Source of the DNA: Dehalococcoidia bacterium
Lineage (GTDB): Bacteria; Chloroflexota; Dehalococcoidia; Dehalococcoidales; JAUWYK01
Length of the DNA stretch: 18,504 nucleotides
NCBI GenBank assembly: GCA_030615865.1
Contig: JAUWYK010000037.1
Span: 1-18,504, forward strand
Direction of reading: 5' to 3'
The position numbers and the translations under genes were made by a program. The notes under the pieces were generated by a model. It saw only the letters and a program-made list of their open reading frames with translations. It searched no databases and had not been told where the DNA came from. Positions 1-7,605 of the stretch are shown in pieces (position 1 is the stretch's first letter; every line of letters begins with the position of its first letter).

Positions 1-400
1 CAACTTCAATCTTGTTGGCTCCTTTAAACAGTTTCACATCACGTAACACAAGTGCAGATTTCGTCTGGACAGTTATCGGCCAATCATGTCGGACCAATAT
101 TTCAAGGCACTTTTTTGTCAGTTCGTATGTTCTCTCCAGCGGTTGATAGGGATCGCACACTCCACTTACCCACACTCTACCGGGCGGCATCTTATCTATC
201 TCGCGCTGCAGTAGATCCGGGGCATTAATCTTAACGTCAACAAATTCACCCCACGGTTCCTTATGTCCTGTGAACCTCTTCATAAAGCGAGCATAGCAAT
301 AGGTACAACCGTGCTGACAACCAATGTAGGGATTGATCACATAGTCAAAAACTTTTGATTTGGACAAAATGCTTCTTGCGTAAATTTCTCTGATAATCAT
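1..400 (-). CDS. SPL-family radical SAM protein (5' part; runs off the left edge)
   Basis: The minus strand reads open from ATG at 400 to the window edge, giving about 133 residues that begin MIIREIYARSILSKSK. Residues near 28-35 hold the radical SAM cluster motif C-x3-C-x2-C (CQHGCTYC), which binds the 4Fe-4S cluster that cleaves S-adenosylmethionine. The following text (KEPWGEFVDVKINAP, then VSGVCDPYQPLERTYELT) is typical of the spore photoproduct lyase-like radical SAM group, whose members outside sporeformers mostly lack a known substrate. The C-terminal part lies outside the window, so function cannot be narrowed. A GTG at 412 is in frame upstream; ATG 400 is preferred because relatives commonly start MIIREI and a GGGGTGG stretch lies about 8 bases upstream. 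Not a DNA photolyase by sequence; the substrate is unknown. Confidence 0.88.
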   Translation of the reverse strand, partial: MIIREIYARSILSKSKVFDYVINPYIGCQHGCTYCYARFMKRFTGHKEPWGEFVDVKINAPDLLQREIDKMPPGRVWVSGVCDPYQPLERTYELTKKCLEILVRHDWPITVQTKSALVLRDVKLFKGANKIEV

Positions 401-503
401 AGACAGATCCACCCCATTTCTACTACTGTATCCGTAGATAATTTTATCATTTTTCTATAAAACTCGATTGCACAGTAGTCCACAATGTGTAATGGGCAAA
501 CAG

Positions 504-543
504 AAAGGCTGGATATTTATATGTGAGGAATATCCAGCCTTTT
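504..543 (-). terminator. Strong hairpin terminator after the DUF5679-like gene (usable in both directions)
   Basis: A perfect 14-bp stem (AAAGGCTGGATATT at 504-517 pairing with AATATCCAGCCTTT at 529-542) encloses an 11-base loop. It starts about 20 bases after the stop of the small minus-strand gene at 564. The plus-strand side ends in TTTTTG and the minus-strand side in TTTCTGTTTG, so it could stop transcription from either direction. The natural user is the small gene; it also separates it from the radical SAM gene. Confidence 0.8.
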
Positions 544-563
544 TGTAATTCCTAATAGGAGTT

Positions 564-704
564 TTAACTCTTGCCAATCCTAAACATCTTAGTCCCACAT
601 ACCGGGCAGACGCCCTGAGCCGCTGGCTTTCCATTCTTCATGATTATCGCCTTAGCATCCTTCATTTCTCTCTTGGTTCGGCACTTGAAACAGTATGCTT
701 GCAC
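564..704 (-). CDS. Small DUF5679-like zinc-ribbon protein, 46 residues
   Basis: Starting at GTG 704 the minus strand encodes 46 residues: (M)QAYCFKCRTKREMKDA, then AIIMKNGKPAAQGVCPVCG, then TKMFRIGKS. Two CxxC pairs (C5/C8 and C34/C37) are spaced as in a zinc ribbon. The central phrase with KNGKPA followed by G.CP.CGTKMFRIGK matches my memory of the DUF5679 family, tiny proteins frequent in Chloroflexota; their role is unknown. The start is well fixed: an in-frame TAA lies directly before the GTG, and a GGGAGG ribosome site sits 7 bases upstream. A promoter precedes it and a hairpin terminator follows, so it is a single-gene transcript. The GTG start and short length make it easy to miss. Confidence 0.85.
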   Translation of the reverse strand: MQAYCFKCRTKREMKDAKAIIMKNGKPAAQGVCPVCGTKMFRIGKS

Positions 705-731
705 TTATCAACCTCCCTCTTTTGATTATGA

Positions 732-760
732 ACGATAAACCATTCCTTTGTTGGTGTCAA
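732..760 (-). promoter_or_regulatory. Sigma70-type promoter for the DUF5679-like gene
   Basis: On the minus strand a perfect -35 box TTGACA (755-760) is followed, after exactly 17 bases, by the -10-like box TATCGT (732-737, 4 of 6 consensus). Transcription would start near 725, about 20 bases before the GTG start at 704, leaving room only for the ribosome site. Confidence 0.65.
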
Positions 761-889
761 TAGCCTAATAGTCGTACAAACTCAGTCTAGAGTTAACAGA
801 AGCTTGTCTCGTTACCTATTTACACATAATGACGGAGTGTGTAATCTTAGACCACTCAGGTCTCTTCCCCGTTTGCTGCCATAGAAACA

Positions 890-904
890 CCAGCATAAAG
901 CTGG
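890..904 (-). terminator. Possible weak terminator after the kinase operon
   Basis: On the minus strand CCAGC-TTTAT-GCTGG makes a 5-bp stem followed by TGTTTCT. It lies 45 bases after the kinase stop at 949. The stem is short and the T run is broken, so this is only a candidate. Confidence 0.3.
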
Positions 905-948
905 GGCAAAATACGTGGCAGGGTTTTTATCTGTCAGCCATTCAGTAG

Positions 949-2601
949 TTATACCGGTACCTCAACGACCACAGTGGTACCTTTGCCTGGCTCAGATTGC
1001 ACTGTCAAACTACCGCCTAGCAATCGGGCTCGCTCCTCCGCTCCAATAAGCCCGAGTTTCCCCTTCCGAGATAGCTCTCCCAATGTTCTAGGCAATTCGA
1101 ACCCTTTGCCATTATCCCTAACGGTGGCTACTATTTTACCTTCATCAAATTCTATGCTGACCTCAATTTCTGATGCCTCGGCATGTCGTCTGGCATTACT
1201 GATTGCTTCTTGAATAATGCGGAAAAGTAATAGCTCTACCTCTGCGCTCAAGCGCTGCTGGGTACCCACTACCCTTAAATTTACCTTTATCCCAGATTGT
1301 TTCTCTAAATCATCAGTTAGCCACTCCAGGGCTGGGACCAAACCCAAGTCATCCACTATAGATGGGCGCAGATCTCGGCTAAAGTAGCGAAGCCTTTGTA
1401 AAGCGTCTCCAAGATGCCCACGCCAGCTTTTCAGTAACCCGATATCCTCCGCCGACAGCTGCTGACTAGTGCTGGCGAAATCCTCTATTTGGTGAGATAG
1501 AGCAACAAGAGCTTGAGTTGTATCATCATGAAGCTCACGGGCGATCCGCTTTCGTTCCTCTTCTTGAGCCCTAGTTATCTGTTGAACATAGAAGCGCAGG
1601 TTCTCTTGCATCCGCTGTTGCTCTTGGTAGAACTTGGTATTCTCAATAGTAATGCCGATCTGACTTCCGATGGCGGTGAGCAAATCCACTTCCTCGGTAA
1701 GGAATTGGCGAGGGCGCCGGTTCGCCACACAAACAGTTCCCACAACCAAACCCCTGGCCCTGATGGGGACGGTGAGCACAGCTTCGATTTTCTCCTGCTT
1801 CACCACCTGTCTGGTGAGTCTGGAGTCGTGGGAAGCATCTTCCACTATCAGTGGTTCCCCAGTCTGAGCTACACGTCCGTTAAAGCCTTCCCCAAGTTTT
1901 AGTTGGTCTACATCGCGGGCGAATTTATCGGACACACCATCATAAGCCAAAACCCTGAGTTCTTGAGCCTCTTTGTCCAAGGAAAATATCAAGGCAACCT
2001 CCGCCTCCATCACTTCTGTGACCATATCCAGAGCGTTACGGAGAACCTGCTTTAAGTCTAAAGAGTGGCTGAGCATAGTGGAGATGGCGTTAAGGGTAGC
2101 CAGCCTTTTCTCGTTGCTGCGTGAAAGCCTGATATGAGATTGAAGCTCTTCTTGCACTGTCTCTAGCTCGGTTGTTGCCTGCCGGCGTTCCTCTTTCCTT
2201 TTCAGTTGAGCGTTAAACCAAAAGCATGCCAGAATACCAGTGAGGAGGATGCCCACTGACTCAAGTAGAGCATCTAGGAGGCTAGGAGATATAAAAAGGG
2301 CTCGAGGCAGCATAATGAGTAAGGCTACAAAGCCGGTTGCCAACCCCGCCCATAGTCTGAGGGAAAACCCGGCGTAGATTATAGGCACCAGGAACAGGAT
2401 CCGAGCTAACGTATGCCGAGTAAATCCAAGATAGCAGATTGGACATATGCCCATGCCTAGCTGCTCCGTATAGTGAAGGATAAAAAGAGCTACCAATATG
2501 GCTAAGATAAGCCAGAAATGGACACTCTGCATCGCCCTTTTAAGCTGGGTAGTCCTTTCCACTAAAGCCATATTGAAATCCTCAATCTGGGGCGACGTCA
2601 T
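949..2601 (-). CDS. Membrane histidine kinase, DegS/NarX type with GAF domain
   Basis: This 550-residue sensor kinase phosphorylates itself on a histidine and passes the phosphate to a response regulator, most likely the LuxR-type regulator encoded just upstream. Residues 28-130 hold about four membrane segments; a CPIC pair (C53, C56) lies between the first and second. A coiled stretch (130-165) leads to a GAF domain (about 165-325), then the HisKA_3 dimerisation helix with ERKRIARELHDD, where H358 is the phosphorylated residue. The ATPase part has the N box (QEAISNARRHA, N469), DNGKGF (496-501) and a glycine-rich lid near GLIGAEER. ATG 2601 lies inside the end of the regulator gene (20-base overlap), which means translational coupling. 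The ligand is not shown by the sequence; the CPIC pair could suit redox or metal sensing (inference). Confidence 0.93.
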   Translation of the reverse strand: MTSPQIEDFNMALVERTTQLKRAMQSVHFWLILAILVALFILHYTEQLGMGICPICYLGFTRHTLARILFLVPIIYAGFSLRLWAGLATGFVALLIMLPRALFISPSLLDALLESVGILLTGILACFWFNAQLKRKEERRQATTELETVQEELQSHIRLSRSNEKRLATLNAISTMLSHSLDLKQVLRNALDMVTEVMEAEVALIFSLDKEAQELRVLAYDGVSDKFARDVDQLKLGEGFNGRVAQTGEPLIVEDASHDSRLTRQVVKQEKIEAVLTVPIRARGLVVGTVCVANRRPRQFLTEEVDLLTAIGSQIGITIENTKFYQEQQRMQENLRFYVQQITRAQEEERKRIARELHDDTTQALVALSHQIEDFASTSQQLSAEDIGLLKSWRGHLGDALQRLRYFSRDLRPSIVDDLGLVPALEWLTDDLEKQSGIKVNLRVVGTQQRLSAEVELLLFRIIQEAISNARRHAEASEIEVSIEFDEGKIVATVRDNGKGFELPRTLGELSRKGKLGLIGAEERARLLGGSLTVQSEPGKGTTVVVEVPV

Positions 2602-3253
2602 CCAAAGCGAACCAGCCTTCTTTCAAGGCATATACCACCGCCTCAGTGCGTGAGGCGACTCCAAGTTTGTTAAAGATGCTCCCCAGAGAGGTCTCAATGG
2701 TGCGCACGCTAACAAAGAGGTCGTTAGCAATATCCTTGTTGCTCATGCCTTTGGCCGCTCTCTTGAGCACCTCAATCTCCCTCTCAGTGAGAAGACCTGA
2801 GGTGTATTCCTTACCGGGCTTAACTGCAAGCTGTTTAAATCGCTTTAATACTTTGCGGGCAATTGTAGGGTGAAGCACCGAGTCCCCTCGATGCACCGCT
2901 CGGATAGCATCCATAAGCTCGCTTCCGCTTACATCTTTTAGCAAATAGCCAGCTGCGCCTGCCTCTAACAGGGCAAAGACATACTGGTCATAATCATAGG
3001 CGGTGAGAGCGAGCACGGCGCTACTAGGGCAGAGCTTCTTAATTCTTCTTGTCGCTTCGATGCCGTTGACTTTAGGCATAGCCATATCCATGATGATTAC
3101 ATCAGGCTTAAGTTCTGTCGCCACTCGTACCCCCTCCTCACCATCACCCGCCTCGCCAACCACCTCCAAATCACTAGCCCGGTTGAGGAACTGTCGCAGG
3201 CTCTGCCGGACTACCACATGATCCTCAACCAGCACGACCCTGATCTTAGCCAA
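2582..3253 (-). CDS. LuxR/NarL-type response regulator
   Basis: A two-domain DNA-binding response regulator of 223 residues. The receiver (about 4-120) shows the acidic pocket E10-D11, the phosphoacceptor D56 (VIIMDMAMP), T84 and K106 (YLLKD). The C-terminal LuxR helix-turn-helix begins LTEREIEVL and ends with VRTIETSLGSIFNKLGV, a normal form. The open frame extends 20 codons further upstream, but TTG 3253 is chosen: an AAGGAGAGG ribosome site lies 6 bases before it, the receiver fold begins directly after it (AKIRVVLVEDH), and a good promoter sits inside the upstream extension. It overlaps the kinase gene by 20 bases and is its presumed partner. The target genes are not visible. Confidence 0.92.
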   Translation of the reverse strand: MAKIRVVLVEDHVVVRQSLRQFLNRASDLEVVGEAGDGEEGVRVATELKPDVIIMDMAMPKVNGIEATRRIKKLCPSSAVLALTAYDYDQYVFALLEAGAAGYLLKDVSGSELMDAIRAVHRGDSVLHPTIARKVLKRFKQLAVKPGKEYTSGLLTEREIEVLKRAAKGMSNKDIANDLFVSVRTIETSLGSIFNKLGVASRTEAVVYALKEGWFALDDVAPD

Positions 3254-3277
3254 AAGGCACCTCTCCTTCTCAAAATA

Positions 3278-3306
3278 AATATACCACTTGGTGTGGAAAA
3301 CCTCAA
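3278..3306 (-). promoter_or_regulatory. Sigma70-type promoter of the LuxR regulator/kinase operon
   Basis: On the minus strand TTGAGG (3301-3306; 4 of 6) and TATATT (3278-3283; 5 of 6) are separated by exactly 17 bases. The predicted transcription start, near 3271, is about 18 bases before the TTG start at 3253, just enough for the AAGGAGAGG ribosome site. It lies inside the longest open frame and so argues against the longer ATG start at 3313. Confidence 0.65.
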
Positions 3307-3428
3307 CATCCATTGTGGGAAGCCTGTCTCATAGGGTGATTTCTTCAGCGGTTCTCCAGAGGCAGAAAGGTGGCACTCCCCGATGTGCTGAGAGCGGAGA
3401 CATGGCTTAATGTAATTGGAGAAAAGAG

Positions 3429-3773
3429 ATGGAATTGGAACTTAAAAAGACGAGGGAAATGGTGGAGGAGGAATTACCTCGAGATTTTTGGCAGGGGAAA
3501 ACACCCTGCTGGCAGATGTGCCATTGCCCTGAAGCTATAAGGAATGAATGCCCAGCAACAAAGAACCCATCCTGTCCCTGCTGGGAGATAGAGGGGACAT
3601 ATTGCAAGCTGAACTGGGATAGTGACAAATGGACCGGCACAGATACTAGCATATGCCAAGTGTGCCGGGTTTACAAGAAATATGGGGACAACAAGCCTAT
3701 ACAACTGAAATCTTTCGGTAGAGGCATTGATAACTCCCTTAACTCTCTAGGTGAGCGGATAAAAAGGACTTAA
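3429..3773 (+). CDS. Two-CW-type cysteine-rich small protein
   Basis: A 114-residue soluble protein with nine cysteines packed between residues 27 and 79: C27W, C31, C33, C41, C49, C51W, C59, C76 and C79. The layout (CW ... C-P-A ... CW.I.GT.C ... C..C..YK) fits the small two-CW proteins and the same module at the ends of some sensor proteins in anaerobes; its exact role is unknown, though metal or iron-sulfur binding is plausible. An acidic/basic helical lead (MELELKKTREMVEEEL) precedes the cysteine core. A GGAG ribosome site lies 7 bases before ATG 3429. It is the first gene of the plus-strand cluster, divergent from the LuxR regulator and 22 bases before the next small cysteine protein. 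No promoter for it was recognised with confidence. Confidence 0.82.
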   Translation: MELELKKTREMVEEELPRDFWQGKTPCWQMCHCPEAIRNECPATKNPSCPCWEIEGTYCKLNWDSDKWTGTDTSICQVCRVYKKYGDNKPIQLKSFGRGIDNSLNSLGERIKRT

Positions 3774-3779
3774 TGCCTG

Positions 3780-3790
3780 AAAGGAGGTGA
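3780..3790 (+). promoter_or_regulatory. Full-length Shine-Dalgarno site fixing the start of the 66-residue gene
   Basis: AAAGGAGGTGA is complementary to the 3' end of 16S rRNA over its whole length and ends 5 bases before ATG 3796. A GTG at 3787 is in frame but lies inside this site, so ATG 3796 is the real start. It predicts strong translation of this tiny gene. Confidence 0.8.
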
Positions 3791-3795
3791 CAATT

Positions 3796-3996
3796 ATGAA
3801 ACCGGAAATCAAGTGCCCATATTTCGAAGAATCGACTGACGGCTGCTATTGCCGGGCTGGTAATCCCAAGAAGGTTATTACCTCTTCAGATCTTCATTCT
3901 TTTGCGCCCTGCACCAACGAAAGATATCGAAAGTGCTCTCTGTATCTGGATTGGATCTACTGGAAGAGCCGCCAAAAAATTGAACAGACATTGTAA
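3796..3996 (+). CDS. Small cysteine-rich protein, unknown function
   Basis: A 66-residue protein with cysteines at 7, 17, 19, 39 and 47 in the order CPYF ... CYCRAG ... PCTNERYRKCSLY. This layout (CPY......C.A......C.....Y..C.LY) resembles short unnamed proteins seen in sulfate reducers and Chloroflexota, but I cannot give a family name or role. Metal binding is plausible from the cysteine spacing. The C-terminus is basic and aromatic (WIYWKSRQK). It follows the two-CW gene by 22 bases, with a very strong ribosome site, and is followed by a 209-base gap before the HdrA-like gene. Confidence 0.75.
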   Translation: MKPEIKCPYFEESTDGCYCRAGNPKKVITSSDLHSFAPCTNERYRKCSLYLDWIYWKSRQKIEQTL

Positions 3997-4205
3997 GAGG
4001 CCAGAGGACAGCATGCTTTCATGGCAGGGCAACAAAGTTCAGTCCCTCTGGGATGGAAAGTAACGTGGCGTCCCAGGATTTAACGAAGCAATAGAAAACC
4101 TCTGTAACTTTTGGGCTGGTGAAACGAGTTGTTAGAGGAGGGCGAAATATCTAAATGGAAGAGGCAGTGCCTAGGGGAATTGGCAAATTTAAGGAGTTTT
4201 TAACT

Positions 4206-7200
4206 ATGGGGGACAGAGTCAGAATTGGTGTTTATATCTGTCACTGTGGGACTAATATTGCGGGCACAGTAGATGTGGAAGCAGTTACCGAATTTGCTCG
4301 AGAATTGCCTTTTGTGACTATTGCTCGCTGCTACATATATGTGTGTTCTGACCCGGGGCAAGACCTTATCAGGCAGGACATCAAAGAGCTGGGGATTAAT
4401 CGGGTAGTGGTGGCTGCCTGCTCCCCAACGCTGCATGAGCGAACCTACCGTCGGGTTTGCCAGGAGTCAGGCTTAAACCCCTACCTCTTCGAGATGGCTA
4501 ATATCAGGGAGCATTGCTCCTGGGTAACTGAAGACCGTGACGCGGCTACTGAGAAAGCCAAGGCTCTGGTAAGCGCCGCGGTAAGGCGCGTTTACTACCA
4601 GGAACCCCTGGAGACCAAGGAAGTTCCGGTCAACCCCAATACCCTGGTGGTGGGAGGGGGCATTGCTGGCATTCAAGCTGCTCTGGAGATTGCTGATTCT
4701 AGGCATAAGGTCTACCTGGTAGAGAGGGAGCCAAGCATTGGCGGGCACATGATTCAGTTGGATAAGACCTTCCCCACCCTTGATTGCTCGGCTTGTATCC
4801 TCACCCCCAAGATGAGCCTGGTGGGCTCTCATCTATATATTGAGCTGATGTCCTATAGTGAGGTGGCAGAGGTCTCAGGATATGTGGGCAACTTCAAGGC
4901 TAAGATAAAGAGGAAGGCTAGATATGTGGATGTTGACAAGTGCACCGGTTGTGGCGAGTGTGCTAATGTGTGTCCCGTTGAAGTACCTAACGAGTTTGAC
5001 CTCGGATTGGGTCAGAGGAAGGCAATTTATAGACCTTTTCCTCAAGCTGTGCCCAACGTTTTTGCTATCGATAAGCAGGGCTACCCACCCTGCCGAGTTG
5101 CCTGTCCTGCAGGAGTCAATGCCCAGGGGTATGTAGCCCTTATTTCTCAGGGCAAGTTCAAGGAGGCTCTTGAGGTGCTGCGGCAAACTATGCCCTTTGC
5201 TGGGGTCTGTGGACGGATTTGCACCCATCCCTGTGAATTAGAGTGCGAACGGGGGAAGGTTGATGAGCCGGTGTCTATCCGCTCTTTAAAGCGCTTCATG
5301 GCTGACTATGAGCTCAAAGTGGGGAGAGAAAAGGCAACTCCGATTGAAAGGACGAAGGAAGACAAAGTAGCTATTATTGGCTCTGGTCCAGCGGGCTTAG
5401 CCTGTGCCTACGACCTGATAAGGAAAGGATACCTGGTTACCGTTTTTGAGGCTGCCCCCCAGAGCGGTGGTTTGTTGCGCTACGGTATCCCTGAATACCG
5501 ATTACCGAAGAAGGTGTTGGATAACGAGATTGACTATATAAGAGAGCTTGGAGTAGAGATCAAGACAAACACCCCGGTAAGAGACCTGGCGCAGCTCTTT
5601 GAGCAGGGATACGAGGCTGTCTTCCTCGGCACTGGTGCCAGTGCAAGCGCGAAAATGGGGATTCCCGGGGAGGATACAGCCGGGGTAATTCATGCCCTTG
5701 ATTTCTTAGAGCAGGTGAATTCTAGAGAGAGGGTCAGTTTAGGTGACCGGGTGGCAGTCATTGGCGGTGGTAATGCTGCTATTGATGCTGCTAGGGTAGC
5801 CAAACGCCTGGGGGCAAAGGAGGTGAACATTGTCTATCGTCGTTCCCGAGCTGAAATGCCGGCTGCGGCTAGCGAGGTTGATCAGGCAGAGCAGGAGGGG
5901 ATGCAGCTCCACTTCTTAGCAACCCCGGTCAGGGTTCTGAGGGAAGACGGCCGATTAAGCGGTATAGAGTGCATCCGCATGGAGTTGGGCGAGCCTGATG
6001 CTGGTGGTCGACGCCGACCAGTACCGGTGAAAGGCTCCGAATTTACTATGAACGTTGATAATGTGATTATTGCCATCGGGCAGGGGATAGACAGAGCAGA
6101 ACTGCCCCAAGAACTTGCCTACACCCAGTTGGGGAGCATCTTTCTAGACCCGGTTACACTGGAAACAAGTATTTCTGGTGTCTTTGCTGGTGGTGATGTA
6201 GTTAGTGGTCCTGCCGATGTCATCGGAGCTATTGCTGCTGGCAAGGAAGCCGCGGAAAGTATCGACCGCTACTTAAGTGGAACCGATTTACGTCAGGGAA
6301 GACCAAAGCAGATTACCAGGGTCAAGGAAGTCTCAAAGGAGAGCGTGCCACAGAAGGTGAGGGCAGCGATGCCGATTCTTGACCCGTTAAGTAGAAATGG
6401 TTCCTTTACCGAAGTTGAACTTGGCTTTGACGAAAAAACGGCGATTGAGGAAGCCAAACGCTGCTTGAATTGTGGCGTCTGCTCAGAGTGCTTGGAGTGT
6501 ATTAAGGCTTGCCAGGCCGGGGCAATCAATCATGAGATGGAAGACAAATATGAAGAGATTGAGGTTGGCAATATAATCGTAGCTACTGGCTATGATGCCT
6601 TTGACCCAACTCCGCTCCACTATTATGGCTTCAGACGCCTGGATAATGTTATTACTGCCCTTGAGTTTGAGAGGATGGTCAATGCTTCAGGACCAACCGC
6701 AGGCGAGGTGCTACTTAAGGACGGTTCCCATCCCAAGACGGTGGGCATTATCCACTGTGTGGGCAGCCGGGATGAGAAGTACCACGAGTATTGCTCACAG
6801 GTATGCTGTATGTACTCCATGAAGCTTGGTCACCTGATAAGGGAACATGTTCCTGGAACTCAGGTCTATGAATTCTATATTGACCTCAGGTGTGTGGGTA
6901 AAGCCTTTGAAGAGTTTTACAACCGCGTTCTGGATGAAGGCACAATATTTATCCGCGGTCGCCCTGCCGAAGTAACCGATCTAGCCGAAAGCCCTGAGGA
7001 GGAGGGTAAGCTTATCATCATCGGCGAGGACACTCTCCTCGGTCGCCAGCGCCGTGTCCCGGTTGATATGGTGGTATTGAGCACCGCGCTTCAACCCAGG
7101 GCAGATTCTGAAGAAGTTGCCCGGCTGTTCTCCGTTAGCCGCAGCGCCGATGGTTTCTTCCTGGAGAAGCATCCCAAGCTTGACCCCGTAGCTACCATGA

Positions 7201-7556
7201 ACGATGGCATTTTTGTGGTGGGCTGTTGTCAATCACCCAAGGATATTCCTCAGACTGTAGCTCAGGCTTCAGCGGCGGCTGCCCGGGCTCTGGCTATGAT
7301 TAGCGTCGGCTCAATAGAGATTGAGGCAATCACAGCTGAGGTTGACGAGGAGCTCTGTTCCGGGTGCAAGACATGTTCTGACCTCTGTCCGTACAATGCT
7401 ATTTCCTTCGATGAGGAGAAAAAGGTCTCTCGTATTAATGATGCCCTTTGCAAGGGCTGTGGCGTGTGCGTCGCCGCCTGTCCCAGCGGCGCTATTATCG
7501 GTAGGCACTTTACTACAGAGCAGCTTATGGCTGAAATCGAGGGGGCACTAGTATGA
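4206..7556 (+). CDS. hdrA: HdrA-like flavoprotein with an inserted GltD-like module
   Basis: A soluble 1116-residue multi-cofactor electron-transfer protein. Order: HdrA N-terminal segment (RIGVYICHCGTNI, C12/C14); FAD fold with GGGIAG (150-155); the HdrA signature around LDCSACILTPKM (192-203); a 4Fe-4S motif (C246, C249, C252, C256); then a glutamate-synthase-small-chain-like insertion of about 290-690, with cysteines at 296, 300, 335, 339, 343 and 347, a second FAD site (GSGPAG, 392-397) and an NAD(P)-type site (GGGNAA, 520-525). A cysteine-rich stretch (753-769) precedes the rest of HdrA. Two C-terminal ferredoxin motifs end it (1051-1061, 1082-1092). HdrA proteins accept and split electrons in heterodisulfide-reductase complexes; the insert suggests NAD(P)H use. 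No HdrB, HdrC or MvhD gene is visible. ATG 4206 is chosen over ATG 4155 because AAGGAG lies 9 bases before it and homologues start there. Confidence 0.93.
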   Translation: MGDRVRIGVYICHCGTNIAGTVDVEAVTEFARELPFVTIARCYIYVCSDPGQDLIRQDIKELGINRVVVAACSPTLHERTYRRVCQESGLNPYLFEMANIREHCSWVTEDRDAATEKAKALVSAAVRRVYYQEPLETKEVPVNPNTLVVGGGIAGIQAALEIADSRHKVYLVEREPSIGGHMIQLDKTFPTLDCSACILTPKMSLVGSHLYIELMSYSEVAEVSGYVGNFKAKIKRKARYVDVDKCTGCGECANVCPVEVPNEFDLGLGQRKAIYRPFPQAVPNVFAIDKQGYPPCRVACPAGVNAQGYVALISQGKFKEALEVLRQTMPFAGVCGRICTHPCELECERGKVDEPVSIRSLKRFMADYELKVGREKATPIERTKEDKVAIIGSGPAGLACAYDLIRKGYLVTVFEAAPQSGGLLRYGIPEYRLPKKVLDNEIDYIRELGVEIKTNTPVRDLAQLFEQGYEAVFLGTGASASAKMGIPGEDTAGVIHALDFLEQVNSRERVSLGDRVAVIGGGNAAIDAARVAKRLGAKEVNIVYRRSRAEMPAAASEVDQAEQEGMQLHFLATPVRVLREDGRLSGIECIRMELGEPDAGGRRRPVPVKGSEFTMNVDNVIIAIGQGIDRAELPQELAYTQLGSIFLDPVTLETSISGVFAGGDVVSGPADVIGAIAAGKEAAESIDRYLSGTDLRQGRPKQITRVKEVSKESVPQKVRAAMPILDPLSRNGSFTEVELGFDEKTAIEEAKRCLNCGVCSECLECIKACQAGAINHEMEDKYEEIEVGNIIVATGYDAFDPTPLHYYGFRRLDNVITALEFERMVNASGPTAGEVLLKDGSHPKTVGIIHCVGSRDEKYHEYCSQVCCMYSMKLGHLIREHVPGTQVYEFYIDLRCVGKAFEEFYNRVLDEGTIFIRGRPAEVTDLAESPEEEGKLIIIGEDTLLGRQRRVPVDMVVLSTALQPRADSEEVARLFSVSRSADGFFLEKHPKLDPVATMNDGIFVVGCCQSPKDIPQTVAQASAAAARALAMISVGSIEIEAITAEVDEELCSGCKTCSDLCPYNAISFDEEKKVSRINDALCKGCGVCVAACPSGAIIGRHFTTEQLMAEIEGALV

Positions 7557-7605
7557 GCTTTGAACTAGCCGTCACAGATTATCGTCTTTGCCATTGAGGT
7601 ATAAG

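Noticed and set aside
1513..1902. 129-residue plus-strand frame inside the kinase gene
   Set aside because: Antisense to the GAF and HisKA_3 region, with no recognisable content.
3359..3376. Possible sigma54 promoter before the two-CW gene
   Set aside because: GG-N10-GC is present, but the -24 box (AGGCAG) and the -12 box (TGGC) both lack key bases.
4005..4030. Possible sigma54 promoter before the HdrA gene (GG and GC 10 bases apart)
   Set aside because: The -24 box reads AGGCCA and the -12 box CAGC, matching only the bare GG and GC; too weak, and over 170 bases from the start codon.
4473..5228. Minus-strand frames of 117-119 residues within the HdrA gene
   Set aside because: Antisense shadows of a strongly conserved enzyme; no independent signals.
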